A DNA stretch of 55,702 bases, taken from the NCBI RefSeq assembly GCF_005222755.1, contig NZ_STGD01000022.1, forward strand, positions 1-55,702. The letters run 5' to 3'. Both the position numbers and the translations under genes were made by a program. This DNA comes from Roseomonas sp. HF4. Its GTDB lineage: Bacteria > Pseudomonadota > Alphaproteobacteria > Acetobacterales > Acetobacteraceae. Shown in pieces: positions 1 to 9,267 of this stretch. The stretch's first letter is position 1; every line of letters begins with the position of its first letter. The notes under the pieces were generated by a model that saw only the letters and a program-made list of their open reading frames with translations, was not told the DNA's origin and did not search any database.

Positions 1-172
1 CGAGGCCGTGTATCCGATGGCCTACGAGACCTTCGAGGACGTCACCGCAGATCTCCCGCGGTTCATCGAGAATGTCTAGAATTGCAAGCGGCTGCACTCG
101 GCTCTCGGCTACCTCAGCCTCGTGCAGTTCGAGGAGCAACAGGCCCGGCGCCCTGTCAAAGCTGCAGCCTGA
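1..172 (+). pseudogene. IS3-family transposase OrfB, C-terminal remnant with in-frame stop
   Basis: Reading from base 2, the frame gives the end of an IS3-type DDE integrase, with the hallmark KRLHSALGYLS motif near the C-terminus and a stop at 170-172. A TAG at 77-79 interrupts the frame just before that motif, where IS3 transposases usually have Tyr-Asn, so even an intact upstream part would be cut short. The 5' part lies outside the window. It is one of several IS3 remnants here; the others lie near 33000, 45000 and 55000. Confidence 0.75.
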
Positions 173-229
173 CCCATGTCCGGCCCCAGGGGCCCACTCC
201 ATCCCCCCGCCTTTGCCTCCAACGTCCTG

Positions 230-1591
230 TCACGCTTCGCGGCCGGCCCCCGCACGCGCCAGCACGCGATCCGTGAACGCCCCGGCGCTGCCGAGATAGG
301 CGCCGGGGTCGGTCAGCCGCCCGATCGCCGCCGCGTCGAGCCGTGCCGCCACGCGCCCGTCGCGCAGCAGCGCGGCGGTCAGGTCCAGCCCCTCGGCGAT
401 GGCAAGGTCGCAGGCGTCGTTGACGATGTGGTGTGCCTCGAGACGGCCGAAGACCGGCGCCAAGCCCATCATCACAGCCTCCCCCACGATCAGCCCCTGG
501 GTGGCATCCAGGTTGCGGCGCATGCGGGCGGCGTCCACCACCAGCCCGTCCGCGATGAAGCGCGCCTGCGCGACCGCCCCGTGCGCCAGCAGGAAGGCCT
601 GCGGCAGCGCCAGCATCTCGGCCTGCCAGGGGCCGGTGGCGCGCTCGAAATCCTGCGCCATGGCCGAGAGCATCTGCGGCACCAGCGCATGCACGCCGCG
701 GGACTGCGACAGGATGTACTCGCAGGCGATGGGATTGCGTTTCTGCGGCATGGTGGAGGACCCGCCGCGGCCGCGCACATGCGGCTCGCTCACCTCGGCG
801 ATCTCGTTCTGCATCATCAGCATCACGTCGGTCGCGATCTTGGAGAGGCTGCCGCAGAGGATGCCGAGCCAGCAGGCGGCCTCATTGAGCCCGTCGCGCG
901 CCACGTGCCAGGGGATGTCCGCTTCCACGAGGTCGAGTTCCCGCGCCAGTTCGCGCGTCACCGCCAGCCCCTGGTCACCCAGCGAGGCCAGCGTACCGGC
1001 GGCGCCGCCGAAGGACAGGCGGAGCGCGCGCGGGCGCATCTGGTCGAGCGTGGCGAGCGAGGTCAGCAGCGGCGAGAGCCAGACCGCGACCTTGCAGCCG
1101 AAGGTGGTCGGCAGCGCGTGCTGCAGGTGGGTGCGCCCGGCCATCACCGTGTCGCGATGCGCCGCCGCAAGGCGCGCGAGCCCGGCGCAGGTCGCGCGGA
1201 GGTCGGCCTCGATCAGCGCGAGCCCGTCGCGCATCTGGAGCACGAGCGCGGTGTCCATGATGTCCTGGGTGGTGGCACCCCAATGGGTCCAGCGGCCGGC
1301 ATCGGGGCCGGCCAGCGCGGTCAGCTGCGTGACCAGCGCGACGACCGGATAGCCTGTGTTGCGCGTCGCCGCCGCCATCGCCGGGCGGTCGAGCAGCCGC
1401 GCATCCGCCGCCGCGGTGATGGCGGCCGCGGCGGCGGCCGGGATGATGCCGAGCCGCGCCTGCGCGCGCGCCAACGCTGCCTCCACGTCCAGCATGCGCT
1501 GGAGGAAGGCGTCCTCCCCCATCGCGGCGCGCATGGCGTCTGTGCCGTAGAGTGCGCCGAGCACGGCACCGTCGGCGGGGTTCACGGGCAT
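230..1591 (-). CDS. pcaB: 3-carboxy-cis,cis-muconate cycloisomerase-type lyase (PcaB / adenylosuccinate lyase superfamily)
   Basis: The product has 453 residues, the usual length for the fumarase/aspartase superfamily. The family signature GSSTMPQKRNP sits at about 277-287, on the flexible loop that carries the catalytic Ser. Superfamily His motifs are seen as THWGATTQD (102-110) and GRTHLQHALP (152-161). The best match by memory is PcaB, which cycloisomerises 3-carboxymuconate in the protocatechuate branch of the beta-ketoadipate pathway; adenylosuccinate lyase is the main alternative. No other pca ring-cleavage gene is adjacent. A PcaC-like protein lies far away at 24177. The gene reads toward the IS remnant and is 52 bp upstream-adjacent to the alcohol dehydrogenase gene on the same strand. 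Confidence 0.8.
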   Translation of the reverse strand: MPVNPADGAVLGALYGTDAMRAAMGEDAFLQRMLDVEAALARAQARLGIIPAAAAAAITAAADARLLDRPAMAAATRNTGYPVVALVTQLTALAGPDAGRWTHWGATTQDIMDTALVLQMRDGLALIEADLRATCAGLARLAAAHRDTVMAGRTHLQHALPTTFGCKVAVWLSPLLTSLATLDQMRPRALRLSFGGAAGTLASLGDQGLAVTRELARELDLVEADIPWHVARDGLNEAACWLGILCGSLSKIATDVMLMMQNEIAEVSEPHVRGRGGSSTMPQKRNPIACEYILSQSRGVHALVPQMLSAMAQDFERATGPWQAEMLALPQAFLLAHGAVAQARFIADGLVVDAARMRRNLDATQGLIVGEAVMMGLAPVFGRLEAHHIVNDACDLAIAEGLDLTAALLRDGRVAARLDAAAIGRLTDPGAYLGSAGAFTDRVLARAGAGREA

Positions 1592-1643
1592 TGCGTTTCC
1601 TCTCGCGTGTCGGCGCGGAGGAAAGCCCCGCCGGGCGCGATGA

Positions 1644-2756
1644 TCAATAGACGACGACGGAGCGGATCGACGTGCCCTCGTGCATCAGGTCGAAGGCGGT
1701 GTTGATCTGATCGAGCGGCATGGTGTGGGTGATCAGGCTGTCGATCTCGATCTTGCCCTCCATGTACCAGTCGACGATGCGCGGCACGTCGGTCCGCCCG
1801 CGCGCGCCGCCGAAGGCCGTGCCGCGCCAGTTGCGCCCCGTGACCAGTTGGAAGGGCCGCGTGCTGATCTCCTGGCCGGAGGCCGCGACGCCGATGATGA
1901 TGCTCTCCCCCCAGCCGCGATGGGTGCATTCCAGCGCCTGGCGCATCAGGTGCACGTTGCCCACGCATTCGAAGGAGAAATCGGCGCCGCCGTCGGTCAG
2001 GTCCTGGATGGCCTGCACCACCTTGTCGCGGCCGACCGCGTCGGGGTTCACGAAATGCGTCATGCCGAAGCGGCGCGCCATCTCCTCCCGCGCGGGGTTG
2101 ATGTCTATGCCGATGATGCGGTTGGCGCCGACCATGCGGGCGCCCTGGATGACGTTCAGCCCGATGCCGCCCAGGCCGAAGACCGCGACATTGGCGCCCG
2201 GCCAGACCTTGGCCGTGTTGACCACCGCGCCGATGCCGGTCGTCACGCCGCAGCCGATGTAGCAGATCTTGTCGAAGGGCGCGTCGGGCCGGACCTTGGC
2301 CAGCGCGATCTCGGGCAGGACCGTGAAGTTCGCGAAGGTGCTGCAGCCCATGTAGTGGAAGACGGTTCCCTGGTCGCAGGAGAAGCGGCTGGTTCCGTCG
2401 GGCATCACTCCCTTGCCCTGCGTCGCGCGGATCGCGGTGCAGAGGTTGGAGCGCCGCGACAGGCAGGTTTTGCACTGCCGGCATTCCGGCGTGTAGAGCG
2501 GGATGACGTGGTCGCCGGCCTTGAGCGTGGTCACGCCCGCGCCGACCTCGCGCACGATGCCCGCGCCCTCATGGCCCAGGATGGCGGGAAACAGGCCCTC
2601 CGGGTCCGCACCCGACAGGGTGTAGGCGTCGGTGTGGCAGACGCCCGTCGCCATCACCTCGACCAGCACCTCGCCGGGCTTCGGGCCGCCGATCTCGATG
2701 GTCTCGATCGTCAGGGGCGCACCTGCTTTCCAGGCGACGGCGGCGCGGGTCTTCAT
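1644..2756 (-). CDS. frmA: S-(hydroxymethyl)glutathione dehydrogenase / class III alcohol dehydrogenase
   Basis: The product has 370 residues, typical of class III ADH, the glutathione-dependent formaldehyde dehydrogenase and S-nitrosoglutathione reductase. Catalytic zinc ligands are visible as Cys40 ([12 protein letters not shown]), His62-Glu63 (GHEGAG) and Cys169. The structural zinc site is the four-Cys lobe C92-x2-C95-x2-C98-x7-C106. The NAD-binding Rossmann turn GLGGIG is at 194-199. A longer open frame extends upstream, but homology begins at Met-Lys-Thr-Arg, and a GGGAGCAG-like ribosome binding site precedes it. It likely detoxifies formaldehyde in the cytoplasm. No esterase (FrmB/FghA) gene is adjacent. 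Confidence 0.93.
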   Translation of the reverse strand: MKTRAAVAWKAGAPLTIETIEIGGPKPGEVLVEVMATGVCHTDAYTLSGADPEGLFPAILGHEGAGIVREVGAGVTTLKAGDHVIPLYTPECRQCKTCLSRRSNLCTAIRATQGKGVMPDGTSRFSCDQGTVFHYMGCSTFANFTVLPEIALAKVRPDAPFDKICYIGCGVTTGIGAVVNTAKVWPGANVAVFGLGGIGLNVIQGARMVGANRIIGIDINPAREEMARRFGMTHFVNPDAVGRDKVVQAIQDLTDGGADFSFECVGNVHLMRQALECTHRGWGESIIIGVAASGQEISTRPFQLVTGRNWRGTAFGGARGRTDVPRIVDWYMEGKIEIDSLITHTMPLDQINTAFDLMHEGTSIRSVVVY

Positions 2757-2826
2757 GGTGGGCTGCTCCCGGATGTGCCGGCGCAGCATGAGGCGCCGCG
2801 CGGTGCCGGCGCAACCCGGCCCGCGG

Positions 2827-3447
2827 TCAGCCCATGCCGGCGGCGGCGCGGAGCGCCCGCGCCCGCGCCGTGACCTCGGCCGGCCCGTCGCCCGGCCGGT
2901 AGAGCGAGGAGCCGACGCCGAAGCCCGCCGCGCCCGCCGCCTTCCAGGCCGGGATCGTCTCCGCCGCCATGCCGCCCACGGGCAGGATCGCGGTGCCCTT
3001 CGGCAGCACGGCCAGCAGCGCGCGCAGCACGGCGGGGGAGGCCGCCTCGGCCGGGAACAGCTTGAGCGCATCGGCGCCGGCGGCCAGAAGGGCGAAGGCC
3101 TCGGCCGGCGTGAGGAAGCCGGGGCAGGCATGCAGGCCGCGGGCGCGGGCCGCGAGCACGAGGGCCGGGTCGGCATGGGGCGTCACCATCAGCCGCGCGC
3201 CGGCGGCGGTGATGGCGGCGACCTCGTCCTCGGTCGTGACGGTGCCGGCGCCGATCAGCGCGCGTTCCCCGAAGGCTGCGTGCAGGCGGCGGATGCTCTC
3301 GAGCGGCTGCGGCGAATTCAGCGGCACCTCGAGGATGTTCAGCCCCTCGGCCAGCAGCGCGGCGCCGATGGCTTCCACCTCATCCGGGCGCACGCCGCGC
3401 AGGATCGCGACGACGGGGCAGGCGTCGAGCCAGGGGGCGAGGCTCAT
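2827..3447 (-). CDS. dgoA: 2-dehydro-3-deoxy-6-phosphogalactonate aldolase
   Basis: The product has 206 residues, the usual size of a class I KDPG/KDPGal aldolase. Glu40 in ILEVPLNSP is the general acid/base, and Lys129 in ALKLFPAE forms the Schiff base. LNSP rather than the TLRT of KDPG aldolases points to the galactonate version. It cleaves KDPGal into pyruvate and glyceraldehyde 3-phosphate in the De Ley-Doudoroff pathway. Its ATG overlaps the stop of the kinase gene in an ATGA arrangement, so the two are translationally coupled. No galactonate dehydratase or transporter gene is adjacent, so the upstream steps must lie elsewhere. Confidence 0.92.
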   Translation of the reverse strand: MSLAPWLDACPVVAILRGVRPDEVEAIGAALLAEGLNILEVPLNSPQPLESIRRLHAAFGERALIGAGTVTTEDEVAAITAAGARLMVTPHADPALVLAARARGLHACPGFLTPAEAFALLAAGADALKLFPAEAASPAVLRALLAVLPKGTAILPVGGMAAETIPAWKAAGAAGFGVGSSLYRPGDGPAEVTARARALRAAAGMG

Positions 3448-4328
3448 GGCAGTCGCTCCGCGATCCGCGCGAGGCCCCGTGCCGCGGCATCGGCATCGGC
3501 GCTGCGGTGGGGCACACCGAAGGCATCGAGCGCGGCCGCGTAGCGCGTCGTCAACGCCGCGGCGCCGATCAGGACCACGGGCGGCGCCACGCCACCCTCG
3601 AGCGCCGACGCCACCTCGTGACCGATAAGCAGGCCCGAGAGGAAGGAGGCCGCCTCGTCTTCCTCGATCTCGTCGAACAGGGAGGCGGCGCGCAGGCCAA
3701 AGAGGTGGTGCAGCAACCCGCCCGGCTGCTTCGCGCGCGCGACGCCGCGGGCGAAGCCACCAGCATGGAACGGCGCGGACGGGTTCATCATGCGGGCCAG
3801 GATGGTGTGGCCCGAGAGCGCCGAGAAGGCCTCCCCGGTCAGGTGGGTCGCGAAGTGGAGCACGCGCCCGTCCGACACCTGCGCCCATTTGGAATGGCTG
3901 CCAGGCAGGCAGACCGTCGCCTCCGCGCCGCCGAGCGTCGGCAGCGCGCCCAGGATCTGCGTCTCCTCCCCGCGCATGACGTCGCGCGCGCCGCCGCCGC
4001 CGCGACAGGAGAGGCCGGGGACGATGCGAAGCTCCGCCCCCTCGAAGGGCACGCGGACGGCGGCGGCCGCCAGGCCATCGAGCCCGGCGGGGCAGTCTAT
4101 GTAGGGGGCCTCGACCCAGCCCTGCCGGCTGCCGACCATGCCGCACATCACGACCCGCGTGTCGCCCTGGCCGATCCAGTCGCCGGCGGCGGCGTGCAGC
4201 GCCGCGGGGAATCCGTCAGAGTCGATGGACAGGATGCCGCGCGGCATGTCCCGACGCGCCATGATCTGGCCATCCGTCCCGAGCCGATACGCGCGAAGGC
4301 TTGTCGTGCCCCAGTCGAGCCCGATCAT
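3444..4328 (-). CDS. dgoK: 2-dehydro-3-deoxygalactonokinase
   Basis: The product has 294 residues and opens with the ASKHA-fold phosphate loop IGLDWGTTSLRAY, typical of DgoK. Other DgoK features are the CGMVGSRQGW stretch at about 62-71 and PGSHSKWA in the middle. It phosphorylates 2-keto-3-deoxygalactonate, making the substrate of the aldolase encoded immediately downstream, with which it overlaps by 4 bp. The gene starts the pair; the 226-bp gap at 4329-4554 upstream is shared with a divergent secreted-protein gene and should hold both promoters. Confidence 0.92.
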   Translation of the reverse strand: MIGLDWGTTSLRAYRLGTDGQIMARRDMPRGILSIDSDGFPAALHAAAGDWIGQGDTRVVMCGMVGSRQGWVEAPYIDCPAGLDGLAAAAVRVPFEGAELRIVPGLSCRGGGGARDVMRGEETQILGALPTLGGAEATVCLPGSHSKWAQVSDGRVLHFATHLTGEAFSALSGHTILARMMNPSAPFHAGGFARGVARAKQPGGLLHHLFGLRAASLFDEIEEDEAASFLSGLLIGHEVASALEGGVAPPVVLIGAAALTTRYAAALDAFGVPHRSADADAAARGLARIAERLP

Positions 4329-4554
4329 CTCGCGATCCTCAGAAAAATCTCACGGTAGAATGCCTGCCCCAGTCATGGCGAGGCAACACGTGATTCAGGA
4401 CAAGGCATGCAATCGGCCCGCGAGCCCCGGCATGCCCGCCCTGCCGCGCCGCCCTCGCACGCCGAGCCGTGCGGCGAGGTGCAACGGCGGCTTGCGTGTC
4501 GCCCGCGCGGGGAGGAACATCGATCACGCCGGGGCGAGGATTGGGAGGATAACC

Positions 4555-5736
4555 ATGAGCCCACGGCTGCTCGGCGGCGGCGCCATCGCGCTGGCGCTTG
4601 CCCTTTCACTGCCTGCAGCGGCGCAGATCGCCGTCTCGGGCAACGACAACAAGCGACGTCTCGAGAACGGCCAGAACCGCGTGGTGCAGGATGCACCGGC
4701 GGACACGGCGACGATCATCGACCTGTCCGGCCGCGCGCCGCGCGTGCTGGGGGAGGTCGCGCTGTCGCATTCGGTCGTCGGCCCGCCGACCTCGGTCGCC
4801 GTGACGCCGGACGAGCGCTTCGCGATCCTCACCTCGGCCGAGCGGATCGACCCGGCCAATCCCGCGCGCACCGTGCCCGACAACCGGGTGCAGGTGGTCG
4901 ACCTGCGCGCCAGCCCGCCGCGCGTGGTCCAGACGGTCGAGGCCGGCGCCGGTCCCTCCGGCGTCTCGGTCAATCGCGCCGGCACCTTGGTGCTGGTCGC
5001 CAACCGCAATGCCGGCACCGTCAGCGTCTTCCGCCTGGCCGCGGGCAGCCTGACGCCGCTCTCCACCGTCACGATCGGCAACGCGACATCCTCCCCCGCG
5101 CATGTGCAGTTCACGCCGGACGGGCGGCGCGCGCTGGTCACGCGCGACGACGCAGCGGCGTCCTTCGTCTCGGTCCTGAACATCGAGGGCGAGACCGTGA
5201 CGAAGACGAACCGCGACATCACGGCCGGCATCCGCCCCTACGGCATGGGCCTGACGCCCGACGGGCGATGGGCGGTAGCCGCGAATATCGGGCGCGGCAG
5301 CGGCGATGCCGACACCGTCTCCCTCATCAACCTGCAGCGGGAGCCCTTCCTCACCGTCGCCACGGCCACCGTGGGCGCAACGCCCGAGGGCATCCAGGCG
5401 AGCCCGGACAACCGCCATGTCGCGGTCACCATCCACAACGGCTCGGCGCGGCCGCAGGGCGACCCGCTGCGCGGGCGGGCGCAGCTCGTGATGCTGCGGA
5501 TCGAGAACGGCCGCCTGCGGGAAGTCGCACGTGCGCCGGTGGGCGACTGGGCGCAGGGCGTCGCCTTCTCGCGCGATGGCCGCACCATCCTGGTGCAGAA
5601 CATGGCCGACCGGAACATCTCGGTCTTCCGGTTCGAGGAAGGCCGTCTGCGCGACACCGGCCAGCGCATCGCGGTCAATGGCGGGCCGGCGGCCATCCGC
5701 ACCGCCGATGTCGGCCCGCCGGTCCGGCGGAACTGA
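4555..5736 (+). CDS. Secreted beta-propeller protein (YVTN/lactonase-like)
   Basis: The ATG at 4555 follows a good GGGAGGAT ribosome binding site and a Sec signal peptide of about 22 residues (LALALSLPAAAQ with Ala-x-Ala cleavage). The open frame extends further upstream, but without coding character. The mature part of about 370 residues contains repeated propeller-blade motifs: VAVTPDERF, VSVNRAGTLVLVANRNAGTVSVF, VQFTPDGRRALVTRDD, MGLTPDGRWAVAANIG, QASPDNRHVAVTIHN and VAFSRDGRTILVQN. These are typical of a seven-bladed YVTN or 6-phosphogluconolactonase fold. It acts in the periplasm. The substrate is unknown, and no active-site signature proves lactonase activity. The gene is monocistronic and meets the convergent 5743 gene. 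Confidence 0.8.
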   Translation: MSPRLLGGGAIALALALSLPAAAQIAVSGNDNKRRLENGQNRVVQDAPADTATIIDLSGRAPRVLGEVALSHSVVGPPTSVAVTPDERFAILTSAERIDPANPARTVPDNRVQVVDLRASPPRVVQTVEAGAGPSGVSVNRAGTLVLVANRNAGTVSVFRLAAGSLTPLSTVTIGNATSSPAHVQFTPDGRRALVTRDDAAASFVSVLNIEGETVTKTNRDITAGIRPYGMGLTPDGRWAVAANIGRGSGDADTVSLINLQREPFLTVATATVGATPEGIQASPDNRHVAVTIHNGSARPQGDPLRGRAQLVMLRIENGRLREVARAPVGDWAQGVAFSRDGRTILVQNMADRNISVFRFEEGRLRDTGQRIAVNGGPAAIRTADVGPPVRRN

Positions 5737-5742
5737 CGCGCC

Positions 5743-6456
5743 TCAGCGGATCCGGGCCAGGGGGCCGAGGCCGGCGACCCTGCCCGGATCGGCCCCCGCC
5801 GCGCGGAGCGCGCCCCAGAGCGCCACGGCCACGGAATCCAGCACGGGCGGGGCGGCGAGGTTACGGGCCGCCTCCAGCCCGCGGAAATTCGTGCAGTGGA
5901 TCGCGATGGCATCGCACCCCCCGGCGGCGACCTCGCGCGTCAGGCGCGTGACCAGCGCCGCGGGATGCTCGGCGAAGGAGTAGTTGCCCGGGTCCTCGAG
6001 GTGACGCTCGGCAGGCACGGCGTAGCCCGCGGCTTCGAGGTTCGCGACGATCGCCGCCTGCACGCTGCCGAGATAGGGCGTGACTAGGCCGACCCGCCGC
6101 ACGCCGAGCGCCCGAAGCGCGTCATGCAGCGCGATCGTTGCGGTAGTGGCGGGAATGCCTGTCGCGGCTGTGATGGCGGCGCAGGTCGCGCGGTCGGCGT
6201 CGAGACCGAGCCAGGCCCCCGATGTGCCGTTCCAGCAGATCGCGTGCACCTTCGCGTCCGCCAGCATCTCGGCCGCCGCGACCATGGGGGCGGTGTCGAA
6301 CTGCCCGGTCGATCCGCCGTCCAGCGTGATGGAGAGGACACGCAGCCGCTGGAAATGCGCCGTGACGCCCGGCGCCCCCTCCAGCAGCGCGTAGGTCGCG
6401 GGCTCGAGCACGGTGTTCGAGGACGGCGTCAGCATGCCGAGGCGGACGGCCTCCAT
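5743..6456 (-). CDS. Asp/Glu racemase superfamily enzyme (maleate isomerase / arylmalonate decarboxylase-like)
   Basis: The product has 237 residues. The N-terminus RLGMLTPSSNTVLEP is typical of maleate cis-trans isomerase and arylmalonate decarboxylase relatives. The two catalytic cysteines expected for the family are visible: Cys74 in ICWNGTSG and Cys188 in IHCTNFRG. Family members isomerise or decarboxylate small dicarboxylates through Cys-based enolate chemistry, in the cytoplasm. It is the last gene of an ABC importer operon, 3 bp after the permease, which suggests that the imported compound or its product is the substrate. Maleate, a substituted malonate or a hydantoin-like compound are all possible. 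Confidence 0.8.
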   Translation of the reverse strand: MEAVRLGMLTPSSNTVLEPATYALLEGAPGVTAHFQRLRVLSITLDGGSTGQFDTAPMVAAAEMLADAKVHAICWNGTSGAWLGLDADRATCAAITAATGIPATTATIALHDALRALGVRRVGLVTPYLGSVQAAIVANLEAAGYAVPAERHLEDPGNYSFAEHPAALVTRLTREVAAGGCDAIAIHCTNFRGLEAARNLAAPPVLDSVAVALWGALRAAGADPGRVAGLGPLARIR

Positions 6457-6459
6457 CGT

Positions 6460-7290
6460 TCAGCCGCCCGTGGCGAGGCGCGGGTCGTTCTGCCCCCGCG
6501 TCGCCCAGCCCGTCGTGCGTTCCTCGATCGTGACCGCCACCCAGTACATCAGCACGCCCATGACGCCCGTGACGATCAGCCCGGCGAAGACCAGGGGGAC
6601 GTCGAAGCGGGAGGAGGCGACGAGCATCAGGTGCCCGATGCCCTCGTTCGCGGCCACCGTCTCGCTGATGATCGATCCCACGAAGGCGACCGTGATCGCG
6701 ACCTTCAGGGAGGCGAAGAAATACGGCATCGCGCGCGGCAGCCCGACCTTCATGATGATGTCGCGCGGCTTGGCGCCGAGTGCGCGCAGCACGTCGCGCA
6801 GTTCCGGTTCCACCGTCGCGATGCCGGTCGCGACGTTCACCACGATCGGGAAGAACGAGATCAGGAACGCGGTCAGCACGGCGGGCCAGAAGCCGGCGCC
6901 GAACCAGATCACCAGGATCGGCACGACAGCGACTTTCGGCACGGAATTGAAGGCGATCAGGAGCGGATAGAGCCCGCGGTAGACCAGGACCGAGGATCCG
7001 ATCACGACGCCGAGCAGAAGCCCGAAGGCCACCGCCAGCAGGAAGCCGATCACCGTCGTGACCAGGGTCGCCCAGGCATTGGTCAGCAGCGGATGCCACC
7101 ACTTCGCCATGCTCTCGGCGATCAGGCTGGGCGCGGGCAGGATGAAGGGCTGGATGTCGAGGGCGCGGACCATGGCCTCCCACGCCAGGAACATCGCGGC
7201 GATGACCAGCCAGGGCAGCGCGGCCTCGAGGCGGCGGCGGCGGCGCGCGGCGGCGACCAGCGCCTCCGACGAACGGGCGCTAGCGCGCAT
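6460..7290 (-). CDS. ABC transporter permease (SsuC/TauC/ThiX type)
   Basis: The product has 276 residues and about six hydrophobic segments, and belongs to the BPD_transp_1 family. The EAA loop is visible in the middle as LRALGAKPRDIIMKVGLPRAMP, which contacts the ATPase. The family imports sulfonates, nitrate, pyrimidine precursors and related small molecules through the inner membrane. The start overlaps the end of the ATPase gene by 11 bp, so the two are probably translationally coupled. Together with the binding protein at 8245 and ATPase at 7280 it makes a complete importer. Confidence 0.92.
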   Translation of the reverse strand: MRASARSSEALVAAARRRRRLEAALPWLVIAAMFLAWEAMVRALDIQPFILPAPSLIAESMAKWWHPLLTNAWATLVTTVIGFLLAVAFGLLLGVVIGSSVLVYRGLYPLLIAFNSVPKVAVVPILVIWFGAGFWPAVLTAFLISFFPIVVNVATGIATVEPELRDVLRALGAKPRDIIMKVGLPRAMPYFFASLKVAITVAFVGSIISETVAANEGIGHLMLVASSRFDVPLVFAGLIVTGVMGVLMYWVAVTIEERTTGWATRGQNDPRLATGG

Positions 7291-8089
7291 CCTGGGTGGC
7301 CTCCGCCTGGCGTGCCTCGGAGATCCGGTCGCGCAGCTCGTGCACGATCGCCTGGAATTCCGCCTGGTAGGTCAGGTCCAGACGGCGCGGGCGCGGGTAG
7401 GGCACCGCGCGTTCCGCGATGATCCGCCCGGGGCGGGACGACATGATCAGCACGCGGTCGGACAGGTAGACTGCTTCCTTCAGGTCGTGCGTCACCAGGA
7501 TCACGGTGGGCTTCTTCGCGATCCAGACCTCCTGCAGCACGTCCCAGAGATCCTCCCGCGTGAAGACGTCGAGCGCGCCGAAGGGCTCGTCCAGCATCAG
7601 CAGCCGGGGGTCGTGCACCAGCGCGCGGCAGAGCGAGGCGCGCTGCTGCATGCCGCCCGACAATTGCCAGGGGAACTTCGTCTCGAAGCCCTCGAGCCCG
7701 ACCAGCTTCAGCAGGCTGCGCGCGTGTCGTTCATAGGTGCCGCGCTGGGCGCGCAGCTGCCGCCGGTGCGGCTGCACCACCTCGAGCGGCAGCATCACGT
7801 TGTCGAGGATGTTGCGCCAGGGCAGCAGCGTCGGGTTCTGGAACGCCATGCCGGCGATCGAGAGCGGGCCCGCGACCTCGGTGCCGTCGACGATGACCGT
7901 GCCCTCGGTCGGCGGCCAGAGGCCGGTGACGAGCCGCATCAGCGTGGACTTCCCGCAGCCCGAGGGGCCGACCACGGCGACGAACTCGCCCTCCGCCACG
8001 TCGAGGCTGGTGCCGCGCAGCGCGAGCGTGCCCTCGACGCCGCCATAGCGCATCGAGACACCGTCGATCTGGACGAAGGGCTGGGTCAT
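7280..8089 (-). CDS. ABC transporter ATP-binding protein (SsuB/TauB type)
   Basis: The product has 269 residues from the Met-Thr-Gln-Pro start; the frame stays open upstream into the repeat element, but homology begins here. Walker A is GPSGCGKST at 41-49. The signature motif LSGGMQQR, Walker B LLMLDEPFGALD and the H-loop VTHD follow in order. The LDEPFGALD form is typical of nitrate/sulfonate/taurine importers. It energises the permease encoded downstream. A palindromic repeat (8120-8241) separates it from the binding-protein gene, which may lower expression relative to that gene. Confidence 0.93.
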   Translation of the reverse strand: MTQPFVQIDGVSMRYGGVEGTLALRGTSLDVAEGEFVAVVGPSGCGKSTLMRLVTGLWPPTEGTVIVDGTEVAGPLSIAGMAFQNPTLLPWRNILDNVMLPLEVVQPHRRQLRAQRGTYERHARSLLKLVGLEGFETKFPWQLSGGMQQRASLCRALVHDPRLLMLDEPFGALDVFTREDLWDVLQEVWIAKKPTVILVTHDLKEAVYLSDRVLIMSSRPGRIIAERAVPYPRPRRLDLTYQAEFQAIVHELRDRISEARQAEATQDAR

Positions 8090-8119
8090 GGGCGCATCCG
8101 GTCGGGAACGGTCGGGGGC

Positions 8120-8241
8120 GGAGAACCTCCCCCGATCCACCTCCCTTCTCTGCAACTAGGCGCCGCCCCTGGGAGGCCTGGCACCAGACGACAAAGAAGG
8201 TTGAGGGGGGTCCGGGGGGAGAAGTTCCCTTCTCCCCCCGG
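8120..8241 (-). repeat. Dispersed palindromic repeat, copy A
   Basis: Read on the minus strand, this intergenic stretch runs GGGAACTTCTCC, then AACCTTCTTTGTC, a degenerate CTGGTGCC/GGCGCC pair, CAGAGAAGGGAGG and GGGGGAGGTTCTCC. The same succession occurs at 42238-42366 and, shortened, at 25100-25186. The copy lies between binding-protein and ATPase genes of one operon. It resembles REP/BIME-type elements, but its family is unknown. Confidence 0.7.
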
Positions 8242-8244
8242 TCT

Positions 8245-9267
8245 TCAGATGCGCCTGTCGGCGACGGGCGGCAGGAAGTCCGGCGTGTAGATCTGCGCCG
8301 CCTCCAGCCGTGGCGGCAGGTTGTAGGCTTCCTCCACCGCGCGGATGCCGGTCTGCAGCCGGCCCATGTCCACCGCCGAGATGCCGTTGGCGCGCACATG
8401 GTCGGTCACGACCACGCGCTCCGTGTTCATCTGGTGGCGTTCGGCCTCCAGCGCGACGTCGGTCAGCGGCTCGATGCGCTTCAACGTGTCCAGCATCTCC
8501 TGCCCGCTCGCGACCGTCTCCCGGAAGGACTTCAGCAGCGCGGCCGTCACGCCCCTCACCGCATCCGGGTTCCGCTGCAGGAAGGCCCGCGTGGTCAGGA
8601 TGGCGCCGCCATAAAGGTTCAGCCCGTGGTCGTAGTACATCATCACGCGCTGCTGGTTGTGCGCGAGGCCAATGCCCTTGAGCGCCAGCGCCGAGGTGGT
8701 GACGAAGCCCGTGACGCCGTCGGCCTCACGGCGGACCAGCATCGGCTCGCGCAGCGCGGGCGTGACCGACAGGAAGGTGACCTTGGACGCGTCGACGCCG
8801 GCGGCCTTGGCGAAGGCCGGGAACAGCTGCCGCCCGGCGTCGAAGTCCGGCGCCGCGAGCCGCTTTCCTTCGAGGTCCTTGGGCGTGCGGATGGGCCCAT
8901 CGGCGCGCACGATGGCGCAGAGCGGGCTGCGGTCGTGCAGCACGGCGACGGCAACGATGCCGCGGTCCGGGTTCTCGGCCATGAAGCGGATGGCGGGGTT
9001 CAGGTCGGCATAGCCCATGTCGTAGGATCCGCCGGCGAGCGCCACGGGCACGCCGCCCGAACCCTGGCCGCGGTCGACCTGCACCTCGAGCCCCGCGGCG
9101 CGGAAATAGCCCTTCTCCCGCGCGACCAGGGCGAAGGCATTGGGCGCCTGGAAGGCCCAGTCGAGCGTCAGGCGCACCCGGCTCGCCTGGGCGCGGGCCA
9201 GGCGCGGCGCCGCCAGGATGCCGCCGGTGGCGAGGAGCGCGCCGCGGCGCGTGAAGCCTGAAGTCAT
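8245..9267 (-). CDS. ABC transporter substrate-binding protein (NMT1/THI5-like)
   Basis: The product has 340 residues from Met-Thr-Ser-Gly-Phe-Thr-Arg-Arg. The twin-Arg (TRRGALLATGG) followed by a hydrophobic core and Ala-rich cleavage site (RLARAQA) suggests a Tat-type signal peptide. The mature N-terminus LTLDWAFQAPNAFALVA with downstream GYFRAAGLEVQV is typical of the NMT1/THI5 family, which binds pyrimidine precursors, sulfonates, nitrate or riboflavin. It is periplasmic and is the first gene of the four-gene minus-strand operon ending with the racemase-like enzyme. The ligand cannot be read from the sequence. Confidence 0.88.
   Translation of the reverse strand: MTSGFTRRGALLATGGILAAPRLARAQASRVRLTLDWAFQAPNAFALVAREKGYFRAAGLEVQVDRGQGSGGVPVALAGGSYDMGYADLNPAIRFMAENPDRGIVAVAVLHDRSPLCAIVRADGPIRTPKDLEGKRLAAPDFDAGRQLFPAFAKAAGVDASKVTFLSVTPALREPMLVRREADGVTGFVTTSALALKGIGLAHNQQRVMMYYDHGLNLYGGAILTTRAFLQRNPDAVRGVTAALLKSFRETVASGQEMLDTLKRIEPLTDVALEAERHQMNTERVVVTDHVRANGISAVDMGRLQTGIRAVEEAYNLPPRLEAAQIYTPDFLPPVADRRI

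Noticed and set aside
176..1705. 509-residue plus-strand open frame over the PcaB-like gene
   Set aside because: Antisense shadow: Arg/His/Gly-rich composition typical of the complement of a high-GC gene, with no domain.
3507..4358. Plus-strand open frame over dgoK
   Set aside because: Antisense shadow of a clearly recognisable kinase gene.
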